From Cryptomeria japonica (lineage: Eukaryota; Streptophyta; Pinopsida; Cupressales; Cupressaceae): 64,000 bases of DNA. The notes under the pieces were generated by a model. That model did not search any database. It worked only from the letters and a program-made list of their open reading frames with translations, and was not told the origin of the DNA. This document shows, piece by piece, positions 10,918 to 23,458 of the stretch. The position numbers and the translations under genes were made by a program. The stretch is from contig NC_081409.1 in NCBI RefSeq assembly GCF_030272615.1, positions 880,806,220-880,870,219 on the forward strand, written 5' to 3'. Each line of letters opens with the position of its first letter. Position 1 is the first letter of the stretch.

Positions 10918-12602
10918 ACTCTCTTCCTCATCCTGTCTACCTCACATTCCCTCCTTAGCCTGAGTTCTATCCTCATCTCCCTCTTACATTGATTCTCTCA
11001 ATCGTTACATATTCTTCCCACCTTCTCTCCCTATCTATACCCAGATTTCCTTGCCTCTTTACCTTAGTGCCTATCCCTTCATGTCCCATTACCTATCTCT
11101 CTCCTATATCTATACCTACCTATTGTGTCTCTTATCGATCTCTCCTTCTAGGCTCTAAGTAAATCACCTCTATTTCCCTTTTACATATTTCTTTCTCTCC
11201 CTCTATAATTATCTCCCTACCTAATTGCCCCCCTTTCTTTCTTTGTGAACTTTCCCCCTCACCTATCTACCTCTACTATCTCTAAGTATCTCAAAAAATC
11301 ACCATCTACCTCTCCTCCCCTCTTTCTTTGTCTTTGTTCCTTTCTCTCTCATTTTATATCTCACCCCCCTCTCTCAATTATGGTCTCTCCCTCCTCTCTC
11401 TGCATCTGTCGAGGTATCCACCTCTATTCATCTCACATTGAGCTCTCAAGGTATCCATATTCATTCATGTCCCTTTACCCACCTCTCAAGATATCCACCT
11501 ATATCCATCTCACATTGATCTCTCAAGATATCCATATTCATTCATGTCCCACTACCAAGCTCTCGTATCCACCTCTATCCCTCTCACATTGATCGCTCTC
11601 CCTAGTTAGGTATCTCACCTCTCAAAATCTATCTCTCTAGTTAAATCTCCCTCTTGGTCCACCTTTATCTTCCTTCCCTTGTAGTTCCATCTCTCTCTAT
11701 TAACTAGATCTTCTATTCTCTCTCCCTTTACCTCTTCTCTCTGTTCATTGGTATATCCCTAGTCTTCTTTGCCCCTCCCCTCTCTAGCTCTCACAATTCC
11801 CTTATTCTCCTATCCCTCTATATCTCCCTTTCCGTCCTTACACCTATCTCTTTCCCTCTCTCACCTCTTTCCCTAAATCTCTCTCATGTTTCCCTCTCTA
11901 TCCCTCCCACCCTCCTTAAAACCCCATCTCACGTCTCTCTCTTCTTTGTGCCTCTCACCTCCCTTCCCCTTTGTGTCCTTTATCCCTAAGTATCTCATTC
12001 CATTCATGTTTACCTCTCTATTCCCCCCACCTAGCTTAAATGCCCATCTCTCCTCTTCCTCCCCTCTATGTCATTTATCCCCAAGTTTCCCACCTCTCTC
12101 TTCCCTCTAGGTCTCTCACCTCGATTCCCCTTTATGTCCCTTATCCCCAAGTATCTCAATCCCTTCATGTTTAACTTTGTATCCCTCTCATCCTCCTTAA
12201 TCTTGCATCTAGGCCTCTCACCTCTCTTCTTGTCTATGTTATTTATCCACAAGTATGTCATTCCTTTCATGTTTACATCCCTATCCCCCACCCTCCTCAA
12301 ATGCCCACCTCACCTCTCTCTCCTCTCTAGGCCTTTGACCTCCCTTCCCCTCTATGTCCTTTATCACCAAGTCTCTCATTCCCTTCATGTTTACTTCTCT
12401 ATCCCTCCCACCCTCATTAAACCTTAGTAGCTATCTCTCCCCTCTAGACCTCTCACCTCACTTCCCTTATATGCCCTTTATCACCAAGTCTCTTATTCCC
12501 TTCATGTTTACCTCTGTGTCCCCCCCACCCTCCTTAAACCCCCATCTCACCCCTCTCTACCCTCTAGGTATATCACCTCTCAAAATATATCTCCTTAGTT
12601 AA
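10918..12602. repeat. Polypyrimidine (CT-rich) repeat locus, left part
   Basis: About 1.7 kb of nearly pure C/T on the plus strand, with low-copy tandem units. The phrase CCCTTCATGTTTACCTCT recurs around 11999, 12155, 12262, 12381 and 12500, a period of about 110-155 bp. A larger repeat is also visible: sequence from about 11636 (CTAGTTAAATCTCCC, then TCTCTAGCTCTCACAATTCC) recurs from about 12590, continuing on the far side of element A2 at 34849. Ser/Pro/Leu-rich open frames here are composition artefacts. Confidence 0.85.
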
Positions 12603-13682
12603 TGATGGACTTGAAAATCACTGAAAGGGGGGGTGAATCAGTGACACCAAAACAAACACAACTTCAAACACTAACCAGTAGATGAACTTAACCAAACATT
12701 TTTAGAAAATACATTCTATCCAAAATGAAATAACAACATCCACATAAAGTAGAACATCCACCATAACATAAGTGTTTCTATGTGAAAAACCCAAATAGGT
12801 AAAAACCACAGTGAGATGGAACTCACAAGTTAACTATCTGCAACAATAGATAACTGATCGGTTAGGGTCTTACAAAGTGCTCTGCTAGGAGCAAATCTTG
12901 TTAGAGATCCCAAGCTTGATTAGAAGCTTATACCCTGTTAAGAGTACTACCTTGTTAAGAGTAACCTTGCTAGATAATTTGAGAATCCAAACTAATGGAT
13001 CACCTTGTCAGAGGATTTGTACAATGAAGCTTGTTAGAGCTTACTCGGTTAGGGGATTTGATTCTATTGTAATGATTAGAAAACAACAAGAAAGGTTTGA
13101 TCTATTCTGAGTAGCACAAGACTTGCTTGATCAGATCATTCTAAGTACATTCAACACTTCTCTTCATCTTAACACTTATCACTCTTTAACAAAAGCTTTC
13201 ACTCTTTATGCCTAGCAGTATTTGCATAATATCCACTCCTATATCAGTTCTCTATCTCTTAAGTGATTTACTAAGATGTCTTTAAATAGACATACAAATC
13301 TTATGTCGGCCATAGGAACACAATTTCCTAGGTGCAGTGTATCTAGACAAGTAAACATAACTCATCACAAAAATGGATACCAAGTAGAACAATAAATACT
13401 AGTTGGAACAAAATATGTGAACCGTTGTCCTAGAATCTTTTTCTTGATCTTCATCTTCATCCTCATCTATGTTTTGATGCTGACTTAATGTAACCACAAG
13501 TTATCTCTTAAGCACATACCAGTTGACATAGAGTACTGGTTAGAGATAGACCTTAAATATACCGGTTAACAATGTAAACCAATGAAGGTACACCGGTAGT
13601 CAATGTAATCATATGTGTGTGTGAGAGTGTTTCATCAATGACAACAAGTGATGAATACATTGCAATCATCATCAAGCCAACA
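12603..13682 (-). repeat. A2 3' LTR
   Basis: 1,080 bp, a direct repeat of 33763-34848. On the minus strand it begins TGTTGGCTTGATG next to the polypurine tract and ends ...AAGTCCATCA. The C-run of Sirevirus-like LTR ends appears on the plus strand as a G-run near 12627. Confidence 0.92.
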
Positions 13683-13870
13683 ATCTCCCCCTTTGGAATT
13701 GATGGCAATGCTTAGAAAATTTTAGAGTAATACAATACTGCTAAGTGTGCATACACAACATATTTACGAATGTACTCATATTCCCTATTTAATGCAATAC
13801 TCCCCTTTAATGCATGCATAAATACAACATTTTCAAAAACACACATACATATTATTACTCCTCCTTTGAC
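13683..13870 (-). other. A2 polypurine tracts
   Basis: On the minus strand AAAGGGGGAGAT abuts the LTR start TGTTGG. Further purine tracts lie at about 13800 (TAAAGGGGAGT) and 13857-13868 (CAAAGGAGGAGT). The arrangement matches A1 and E. Confidence 0.75.
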
Positions 13871-13959
13871 AATAATGCCAAAATGATAAAGTAAAATATA
13901 TACATATATATAGAAAATTTGTATCAAACTGTTCAGCATATATTACAATTTTTTTTAAG

Positions 13960-16900
13960 TTCATGGTTTAGCTAGTCTTATAAAAAATATCACTGAAATT
14001 ATGCTTCATCTAGGATAAAGAATTTTCCCATGATTCCAGTATATTAGTAGTATACTCAAAGGTAGACATCAACTGGGAGTAGAATTCTTCCATTGAGTCT
14101 AGCATGCAGGTTTCAAGAGTAGCAAGAATAGCTTCTACATTGGACTATGCTCTCTGAAGAATGTCGACCTATGTGGTGTGCTGACTCTTGAGCTCTCTTA
14201 GAGATCGAAATCTCTTAGCTTTCTCATTATCATTCCTATTCAGTCTATCATGCAAATAATCTATAGAGCAGTTAAAGGCATGAATGGAGTCCTAGAGTGG
14301 GACATATGCCTTGCATAACCTTTCTATTTCCTACTCGATTTTGAATTGACTCTTAGAAATATCAAAATAAAAGAAAGTAATATTGGAGGTAGAGGCAAGA
14401 TACTTCCTCCCAGATTCAATAGCTTTCTTTAATAGACTTCCATTATGAGATAAATACATTTTGCCACTTTCAATTTTCTTAGCCAGTTTATCTCCACATT
14501 CCTTTTTGTGGCTCTTCTCAGTAGAAATTTGAGTAGAATCTTCAAGAGATTTGATTTGATCAGATGCATCTATGACTAACTAACCAAGTTTGCTGATGGG
14601 TGTAGGAAGATGTGCATTAGCTATTTCTGATAATAAACTAGACAAAATTTCTACTACATTCTGGATTGTCTCTGCTTCAATCCTTTGCTCTTTCAGTCTC
14701 TTCTTCTGTGCTAAATATTTCATAACATTAGCAATCTTCATCATTTATAATGCACTCAAACTGTTCATGTCAATGGGTCCTGAGATACTTAAAGAGTTAT
14801 TATCCTCATCATCAAGTAGTTTCTGCTTCACCGGTTCAAGGGGTACACTCTTAATGATGGCTCTTTCTGTGTTCTTCTCTATTGTACCTTCATTTAGTTG
14901 AGTGATATCTTCCTCAGTAGACTCCTTTTAAGTAGTTTCAATGACCGGTGGAGATTGGGGTTTCTCCAGTTGTTCTGTTGTCGGTTCATGTCCACTATTA
15001 GTTGAATGCCCTTCTATTCAACTGATGTAACCTATACTTTGGTGGTTGTAGGAGGATCCATATCTACTGCAGTAATGACTCCAAATAGGTCTACTATGTC
15101 CTGAACATGTTCATCAACAAGAATAATGGAATCATCCTTCTTCTTGATTGGATAGACTACGTCAACTTGAACAATTTCCTCTTCATCCATTTCCGGTTGA
15201 GGAACATCATCTGTAGTATCATCCTTATTGCTAGAGTGGATGACTTCTTCCCTCTTTTTAACTACATGGGCTAGCTGATGTGTCTCAGACTCAATAGCTG
15301 ACCTTTCTTCATTAAGAAGCTTCAATCTTCTCACTTTAAAATCAAAATATACTTTGTATTGCTCAATTAAAGCACTAATTCCATCTGATGATAGATTGGG
15401 AAAATAATTTACAAATATTTTATCAATAATCTTATTTTCCAATTGAATTGCTTCCTCCCATTTATCTAACAAAGTATTATACAAAGAGATTGAAATATCT
15501 TTTTCCAAGTCATGCAGAAATCTATTGTAATGACCCAAATAAGTAATTACCTGTTGGATTACTTGCTTCTACTCATCTTCAGTGAAAGAATCAAAATATT
15601 CTTTGACATTATCAAACCTTTTTCTTCCTAATGTCTTCATTGTCCTCTCAAAGATGGTGTCATGTATGTAGGTAGCAATATCTATAGGTGTAGTTTCCTT
15701 CAACACTAGCTTTACCTTCTTAGGTGTTATGTCAGTTGCTTTTTCCTTCTTTGGTTCTTCTTCAAAATCTATACCCTCAGACTTTGGTTGTAAAATCAAT
15801 TTCTGATTTCTCTTCTTTGGTGCATTATCCTTCTTTACATATACTTTAGGTGTTGGTTCCTTCTTGGTTAGGACACTCTAAGTCACCCTTGTGGTCTTTT
15901 TCACAGGAGATTTTTCATTAGACTTCTTTTTCTTTCCTTTCACTTTAGCTACAGGTGCAATACCGGTTTCGGTTGGTGCAACTTGGACTACGACAATGTC
16001 CAATTTTGCCTTCTTTTTATCTTTAGGCAATGCTAATAGGGTATTAGCATAGCCGACCAGTAAATCATGATTAACCTCATAGCTCATATCTTCCATCTCT
16101 TCCTCTCTAGGTTCAATTGCTTGCATCAAGCAAAAGTCAGTGGTAACCATGAAGATTATGTATTTTGTAAAGTGTTTTACCACATCTTCAAGTAACCGCA
16201 TTCTTATGCTCATCTTTTTCTGAAATTCATTAGAATAATTGTTCACGACAACTGAAAAAGTATTCTTCACAGCCTTAATGTTGTTCTTCATTTGTGCATT
16301 GACCGATTGTTCCTTGGACCATTCAATATCTCCAATACCTGGTAGGAAGTTCTTAAAATAGAAAAATAACTTGGCTAATAGTTGACCATATTTGAACTTT
16401 TGTGTATTGTCCTTCTTAATGGATTTCAAATTTTGAAATAATTGGTCTCTGATGGCTCCACAAATATCATAGTCTGCATTATCAACAATCATTCTATGTG
16501 CTGTGTGAATTGTTGCAGATGGAACACTGTTAAGTTTACTGGAGTAGAATACCCAATAGCCTATCACAATTGCTGCAAGTTTTACCTCAGTCTCTAATAT
16601 TGTTGATAGAGAAAGCATGCTTATCAGATACAGAATCACTTAACTTAAAGATAGTATCCTTTGAAATTCTTCTTAACATAGGAATTTCACTAGTTGAGCA
16701 ATAACCCATTACAACCCTAATAGCCTCCTTGGTTATTGTATGGGTCCTTTCCAAATACATATTCTCTCTATGGACTCAAATCAAGATGATTCTTATGTGT
16801 TCTTCCTCAAAATATTCAAGAAAATATGTGGCATTATGAAACCCTTTTTCAAAAACCCTAGCATATTTGGTTTCAATCTTTCTGCCCTTATCACAGAGTG

Positions 16901-17066
16901 ATTTCAACTAAGTATAGATGTGTAGAGTTCCTAAATATTCTATCTTGCAATCTATATTGCTGGACAAGTCATTTTTGACCACAACACTGCTCGGGACTTG
17001 CGATAATGCATTATAAGACATAATTTCATCTACCTTTAGAGCTTCCTCAGGCTCAACAGTGAGCAT
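13960..17066 (-). pseudogene. A2 ORF2: large protein of unknown function, decayed
   Basis: Homologous to the ORF2 copies in A1 and E. The best block (16639-15878) reads VIGYWVFYSSKLNSVPSATI, KFGQLLAKLFFYFKNFLPGIG, then AIEPREEEMEDMSYEV and GYANTLLALP; each has a counterpart in A1 and E. Further in-frame stretches lie at 15799-15569 and 15538-15032 and are separated by single stops; TAG closes the blocks at 15878, 15569 and 15032. The region from 15030 down to about 13960 is the decayed C-terminal coiled-coil part. ATG codons near 17066 and 17022 are candidate starts, and a frameshift lies between them and 16639. No enzyme motif is seen. Confidence 0.7.
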
Positions 17067-17600
17067 CAAACTTTCTACATACTTAGAAGAAGATTCCTTC
17101 TAGTTAAATAAGTTTTGAAGCGGTATACAAAGAAATACCTTGTATGTTGCACGTTTCTCTGTTTCCTTGTTGAAATGTGCAAATGTACACCCGTTCGTCT
17201 CTCTACAACTTTTGATTCATCTTGATTTCTCTAAACACGAAACAATTGTCCAATTGACAACAAGACAATCTTGTTCTGCTCTGCAATTGCTTCAAATTAA
17301 TTTTTTGAAAGAGTTAAGGCAAAAATGATAAAGTAAAACTTGTTTTTATCCTCTTTACCAACTATAATAAATGCTCGCACTTTAGGTTACAAACCCTAAT
17401 TTTTATTTACCGCTTAAGTGAAATACCGGTTGATAACACATTAACAAAAAATCATCAAAAATTTATAATTCAAAAATTCTTTCCCGTTCATTTTACAAGG
17501 GGTCCGAAGATGTTTTACCATTAAGCTCCCCTTAGCTGTGTTAGATAGGCTTAAGTCACCAGTGTTGGATTCTCTTCACTGGGTGAAGGAACAATTTCTT
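17067..17600 (-). other. Spacer between A2 ORF2 and ORF1
   Basis: About 500 bp of AT-rich DNA in the same relative position as the spacers in A1 and E. No ORF is supported. Confidence 0.5.
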
Positions 17601-18000
17601 CTCCAGGTGAGCCATCACCTTTCTTTTTCTAAAGCTTATTGATATCTTCTCTAGTTTCCTTAGTATCAACTTTATGCTTCCCTTTCTTATCCTTAAAGTA
17701 GTTGACCAGTCTATTATTTCTTGATCTATAAAACTTTGCTAAGTGCCCTGGTTTGTTGCAGTGGTAACAGACCATACCAGATGATCTCTAGGGTCCTGCA
17801 TTTCCTCTTCCCGTTCTTCTTCTACAGTTCATAGCCACATGACCAAAGTTATTACAAAAGGTGCAAACAACATTTGTTGTCTTTTCCATTTCAAATGGAC
17901 TAAACCAGTTGCCATAGGATCTTTGCTAGTTCTGGTTTACCCAATTACCAAAATTCCTTATTGGCTCACCATTTGGTTTAGGATGCATGTGTGGTACAGG
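17601..18000 (-). pseudogene. A2 ORF1, distal part with two zinc knuckles
   Basis: This is the continuation of the ORF1 whose proximal part lies at 32870-33739; element B inserted between them. On the minus strand it reads CTFCNNFGHVAMNC (about 17829-17870), a perfect CX2CX4HX4C knuckle, then CYHCNKPGHLAKFY (about 17730-17775), whose last Cys is Tyr. A Lys-rich tail follows. At least two in-frame stops interrupt it. The final knuckle and tail match the ORF1 end of A1. Confidence 0.72.
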
Positions 18001-19108
18001 CGAAGAGGGGAAAACAGATTTGAAAGGTAAACTGATCAAAACATAACGAAATAAACATGCAGAATGCTAAAATATCATTAAAAGACCATTTCACCTTGCT
18101 ATTTTACCTTCTCCTTCAGATTGAGCTTGATGAAGTGAAGGTGCCCCTTGATAATGCTCCACTTGATGTGCTCCTTTGATTGCTGGATGTGGATGGCTCT
18201 CCAATATTGTGCACAAATGATAAGGATGAGATGATCAAGTTGCCAAGATGATTTTCTGGGCTCAAAAGGGTAGCATAAGCTTACTAGATTTCAAGATGTT
18301 TTGAATGAAGGGATGGAGCCCTATTTTATAGGAAGAGGAGAGGAAAATAGATGGCTAGGATGAATTCGAGATGAAGGGCTAAGATTTACTTGTGAGCTCA
18401 CACAAGGTCCAAGAGAGGGTGTGGAGACCAAGAAATATGCCTTAAAGGCATTTCATATCTCCACACTCTACAAGATGCATTGGAGGAATTAAAAATTCTC
18501 CAAAAATGGATATTATGGGGATTAGAAGAATAAAAAGGAATTAAAAATTCCTTGGGAGAGCGAAATGCCTAGAGGAATGTGAGATTTCAAAAATCTTACA
18601 TTCATCTAGAAAAAGAGCATTTAAAGCTAGTGGCTGGATGAAAGGACAAAGAGTTGACTTTGTGGCTAATCATGATGATTAGCCATTAATGACTCATTAG
18701 GAGGGGGATTAGAGGAAATGTTAGGTGGGATTTATATTTGTAGGAGAATTTGACTAGGAGAGAGAATGAGTGGAGGGAATAAAAAATTATAAGAATAATG
18801 TTAAGTGAGTTTAGGGAGTTTCTAGAAGAATTTATTAGGTTAATGATGAATTAAGAAGATGATTTGTAGGAATCATGTAGGTTAACTAATTCATTGAAAT
18901 TAATTAGCTTAGAAGAAGATTTGTGAGGATTTGATTTTTTAGAAGAATAAAGAAAGGGATTGATTTATTAAATAAATAAATCATATGCTATAGTGACAAT
19001 ATTAATTATATTTAATTAATATTGAGAAGAATTTTAATTAACATAATTAATTAATTAATTATGTGAGGAATTAAAAATAATTAAAATAATTATTTTTAAT
19101 CATCTACA
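18001..19108 (-). repeat. Element B 3' LTR
   Basis: 1,108 bp. On the minus strand it starts TGTAGATGATTAAAAATAAT. A TATA-like CTATAAAATAGG lies around 18320-18332. It differs from the 5' LTR by an indel of about 30 bp in the AT-rich part and by scattered substitutions, mostly transitions. Confidence 0.92.
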
Positions 19109-19125
19109 TTTTGCCCCTCTTTGAA
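19109..19125 (-). other. Element B polypurine tract
   Basis: Minus-strand AAAGAGGGGCAAAA sits directly before the LTR start TGTAGATG, the expected site of plus-strand priming. Confidence 0.75.
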
Positions 19126-19394
19126 GCGAGGTGTGATGACACATTGATTCAAAGAATAATCTTGTTATAATGTTGATATTGGTTTGATAGGATGCCCCGG
19201 CTCTTGATTGATAGATTATTGTATGGTGATGCCCCCTCGAGAGATCAATTGAGGTATTTGATCTTTGGAGTTTTGCAAAATTGATGTCTCGATAGATTTG
19301 ATGTGATGAAAAAGCAAGTTCTTTGATTAGCTTGATTTCTTAGGTTGGTAAGATTGAAAAATTTTGATCGATTCGATTGATAAGATCTAGATTC

Positions 19395-19990
19395 AATCTA
19401 GTTTTAGGAAGAATTCATCCTTTATAAGACAAAGATGATCAAAGTGTCTGGTTTCAGTAAGGATTCATCCTGTATAAGACATGATTGATCACAACATCTG
19501 GTTTCATGAAGGATTCATCCTGTATAAGACATGATAAGTGCTTCTGATTTTAGGAAGGATTCATCCTATATAAGACATGATCGATCACAATGTATGGTTT
19601 CAGGAAGGATTCATCCTATATAAGACATGATCGATCACAACGAATGTCTAGTTTCAAGAAGGATTCATCCTGTATAAGACATGATCAGATCACAACATTT
19701 GGTTTCAGGAAGGATTCATCCTGTATAAGACATGATCAGATCACAACATCTGGTTTTAGGAAGGATACATCCTGTATAAGACATGATCGATCACAACGTC
19801 TGGTTTCAAGAAGGATTCATCCTGTATAAGACATGATCAGATCACAATGTTTGGTTTCAGGAAGGATTCATCTTGTATAAGACATGATCAGATCACAACA
19901 TCTGGTTTTAGGAAGGATTCATTCTGTATAAGACATGATCGATCACAACGTCTGGTTTTAGGAAGGATTCATCCTGTATAAGACATGATC
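19395..19990 (-). repeat. Tandem array in the element B 3' non-coding region, about 50 bp unit
   Basis: About twelve copies, spaced 49-52 bp, of a unit containing GGAAGGATTCATCCTGTAT and AAGACATGATC (plus strand), starting near 19400 and ending near 19990. The core AGGATTCATCCT is nearly self-complementary. Variants differ by GATCGATC versus GATCAGATC. Arrays in the 3' untranslated region are a known Tat/Ogre trait and can seed satellites. The open frame on the plus strand is a repeat artefact. Confidence 0.9.
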
Positions 19991-21120
19991 AGACTCAGAA
20001 TTGATTATGTGAGGGAAAAAGAAAATAGAGGAAGAAAAATTAGGGTGGAAGGGATAAATAAGGAAGAAATATGAAGTAGTCATGAGGTATTTGGAAAGAA
20101 GAATACGAGATGTGAGACCGTGGAGGAAAATGGGGGCAATTGAGAACTCTATGGGATTATTGAGTTTAGGATTTGATGGAATGATGGTGAGATTTTGTGC
20201 ACAACAAATGTGGAGAGCCAACCTAGTTTGATGTTGCCCTGAGTGACTTGCACCACTAATTATAGAAATCAGGATGCCATGAGAAACGCAAGGCATGGAC
20301 TAACTCTACAGACAAATGGGAATTTCTTGCTCACAACAATACGAGTGTTAAGAAACTCTAATACAAAGTTGTGGGTTCGTGCAAGGAAACCCTCAAACAT
20401 GTCGATACCTCTTGTACACAAGAAAGTAAGTGTTGATAAACACTAGTACCAGGTCCCGATTTATACAAGAAGGATCCAAAACATGCCATACTATGAAAAA
20501 TGCCCCAGTATGCACCTATCATAACATACTTGGATATGGAAGAACCCAGGCAGTCGTAAATAGTGGCAGTCGTAGGGCAAAATATGCAATCCTATATGAA
20601 AAGATCTAACAAAATCTAACAAGTCTCTTCCTTGTGACCAAATGATACCTCTTACCAAGAGTAGAACTAGGATGGACTTGGGATTGTTTCTTAAGACTTC
20701 TTGAAGCTTATACAGAGGCATAAAAGCTCAGTTTCACTGGGACATTTCTTGTTCATGACTCAGGTGAAGACTCATCATCATACGCATGTTTTATTGGGAG
20801 GTGGAAAAGAAGGAATGTTGTGCATGGGTGGGTTGGATGGCAAATGATTTGTACTATTGACATGATAGATAGTGGATCCAGTTATTTACCTTGGTGCCTG
20901 CACAGAGGTTTTCACCAAGATACTTGCCCATAGAGCCACAAATTGTCTTTCTTTCTTTTTCTTTCTTTTTTTTAATTTTTTTTTTTTTTGTATCATAAGG
21001 TGCCTATTTGCTAGGTTTGCACCAAAGTGACAATTTTTTCAGGATCTTTTTTCTCATTTTTTTATTTTTTTGACAATTTAAGACTTTCTAAGGACTAAGC
21101 ATAAAACCTTTTGAGGTGCA
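19991..21120 (-). other. Element B 3' non-coding region
   Basis: No ORF is supported. The part around 20880-21030 (TTTTCACCAAGATACTTGCC, GGTGCCTATTTGCTAGG) has a counterpart in element D at about 56060-56200, so this stretch is conserved between Tat subfamilies. Confidence 0.6.
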
Positions 21121-22024
21121 TGATATTCATTGGATCATCCAAAGGATCGCCTTCAGGAGTAGCCAACTAATAAGCTCCTGATCCATATTTTGCTATGATT
21201 ACATATGGTCCAAGCCAATTAGGCTCGAACTTGCCTTTCTTTTCTCTTTCTTGTAGATTTTTCTGATTCTCCATGAGGACAAGATCACCAACTTTGAATT
21301 CTTGGGTTCTGACTTTTTTATGATAACTCATGCACAGGCGGTTTTGATATACCTGGAGATGATTCAAGGCCTTGAGGCACCTTTCATCTAACAATTCTAT
21401 CTCTTGTAAGCGGGCAATTCTGTATTCTTCCTCTAGTAGGATGTTTTGCAGTGTTACCCTTAGAGAGGGGATCTCAATCTCAAGGGGAAGGATAGCTTTG
21501 GAACCAAATACTAGGGAATAAAGAGTGGCATCTGTGGGGGTGTAGATGGAGGTGCGGTAGGCCCATAATGCAAGATGGATTTGGAGGTGCCAATCATGGC
21601 CCGCTTTATTGACTATCTTTTTGAGGATTTTTATTAAGGTTTTATTAGAAGCCTCAGCTTGGCCATTGCCTTAGGGATAATATGGAGTGGAGAAGCGGTG
21701 TTGGATGTTGAATTTTTGGCAAAGTTCTTTGACATCCTAGTTTTTAAATTGTTTACCATTATCTGTGATGATAACTTTTGGGATGCCATATCGGCAGATT
21801 AGGTAGTTCAAGATGAATTTGGATATTTCCTTGCCGGTGGTGAAAGTAAGAGGGATAGCCACTATCCACTTGGTGAAGTATTCGGTGGCAATGATAATGA
21901 ATTTATGTCCATTGGAAGATGAAGGGTGGATTTTCCCAATAAGACCGAGCTCCCATTGCGAGAAGGGCCATGGTGTAATGAATGGCTACAATTCTTGTGA
22001 CAGTGCATGAATCTTGTTGCCATG
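21120..22024 (-). pseudogene. Element B integrase core and C-terminal domain, decayed
   Basis: Minus-strand frames give an rve-type integrase core. HKFIIIATEYFTKW and the second catalytic Asp block YGIPKVIITDNGKQF are recognisable. The first catalytic block reads WELGLIGKI where the family has GLDLIG, so the first Asp is Gly here. Further on, GQAEASNKTLIKILKK holds the third catalytic residue (Glu). The C-terminal part (21394-21167) includes FKVGDLVLMENQ and GKFEPNWLGPYVI, the usual end of plant gypsy integrases. In-frame stops at about 21740 and 21672 interrupt it. Confidence 0.85.
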
Positions 22025-23314
22025 CTACTGGCAAGGGATGCATTTCTTCACATAGTTGTATGCATCTTCTTCCATTTTAGGCCAATAGTATCTTATTCTC
22101 AAAAAAATTTTAACCAATGTGAGTCCACTTGAGTGTGCCCCACAGATGCCCTCATGTACTTTGCGTAATACCCATTCGGCTTCTTGTTTATCTAAACACC
22201 TTAGGAGGGAACCATCAAAATGCTTTCTGAACAAGGTGTCTACAAGGATCATGTAACGGGCACATCGGCGGATGAAAGTTTGTTGTTGGGTTTTGGTGAG
22301 ATGTGGGGGAATGGTGTTGTCTTTGAGGAAAGCGAAGGTTTCTTGGTACCAAGGGGACTCTAGACCAATGAGAACACACACCATTTCAGATTCTGGTAGG
22401 TCGTATGCCAGTATAAACAATTTCTCGACCAAGAACTCACACTTCTGACTGTGTGCTGGCATTTGAAGGAGGGAGCCAATGGTGGCCATTGCATCTGTAG
22501 CCCTGTTGTTTGTTGGTGGGATTTGATAAAAGTTGATTGCCGTGAAATGTTGTTTAAGATCTTCAACCATGGTATGGTAGGGAAGGAGTTTATCATATTT
22601 TGTCTGGTATTCATCATTGACTTCTTTTATAATGAGTTGAGAATCACCATAAACTTGTAACTCCTTTATTTTCCAGTGGATAGCCAAGCATAAACCTGTG
22701 ATGAGGGCCTCGTATTCTGCTATGTTGTTGGTACATGCAAAGGCTATCTTGTATGATTTGGGGATGCCATCTCCTTGAGGTGTGACCAATAATATTCCTA
22801 CCCCCAATCCATTTTGAGTGTAGGAGCCATCAAAATACAATTGCCATGTGGAGGATGTGGTAACAGTCATAATGAACTCATCTAGTAATTCTGTGAGAAG
22901 AGGGTGACCACTTGGAAGTGGAGCTTCAGCCAACTAATCTGCAATAACTTGTCCCTTGATTTCCTTTCTGTCCACATATTCAATGTCAAACTCACTTAGG
23001 AGCATGACCCATTTAGCCATTCTGCCAGTGAGAGCAGCTTTTGACAGGAGATATTTAAGTGGATCAATTTTAGCAATTAATATTGTCTTTTTGTTTAGCA
23101 TATAGTGTCGTAGTTTCTGTGTGTTGAACACTAATGCCAAACATTCTCTTTCAATGGGGGTGTAGTTGAGTTCATATCCTACCAATGTCCAACTGATGTA
23201 GTAAATGGCGTGTTCCTTCCCTTGATCATTTGTTTGCACTAGTAATTCCCCCAATGCCACTATAGTAGCACATATGTACAAAATGAGGGGTTTTCCAGGG
23301 ATAGGTGGCATCAA
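22025..23314 (-). pseudogene. Element B RNase H, second (archaeal-type) RNase H and integrase zinc domain
   Basis: 23314-22934 is the normal gypsy RNase H region (YTPIERECLALVFNTQKLRH, EFDIEYVDRKEIKGQ), ending at a TAG where element D has Gln. 22933-22025 contains a second RNase H: WQLYFDGSYTQNG, NNIAEYEALITGL and VYGDSQLI supply the Asp, Glu and Asp of the catalytic set. Then comes the integrase zinc-binding domain with HEGICGAHSSG and CIPCQ. Two RNase H domains in a row define the Tat lineage of Ty3/gypsy. One premature stop separates the two open parts. Confidence 0.88.
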
Positions 23315-23458
23315 AACTGGAGGTGATGCTAGATATTCTTTTAATTTTTCAAAGGCCTTTTGACAGAGGCAATCCCATTTGAATTTTGTGTCTTTACATA
23401 ATAGGTGTGCAAATGGATGGCACTTGTCAGCTAGCTATGAAATGAAATGCCTGACAGA

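Noticed and set aside
11245-12602. Several Ser/Pro/Leu-rich open frames in the CT-rich locus (also 34968-35850)
   Set aside because: Polypyrimidine DNA lacks stop codons on the plus strand by composition alone.
19590-19829. Open frame with repeated FRKDSSCIRHD
   Set aside because: It is a translated 50 bp tandem repeat on the antisense strand of element B.
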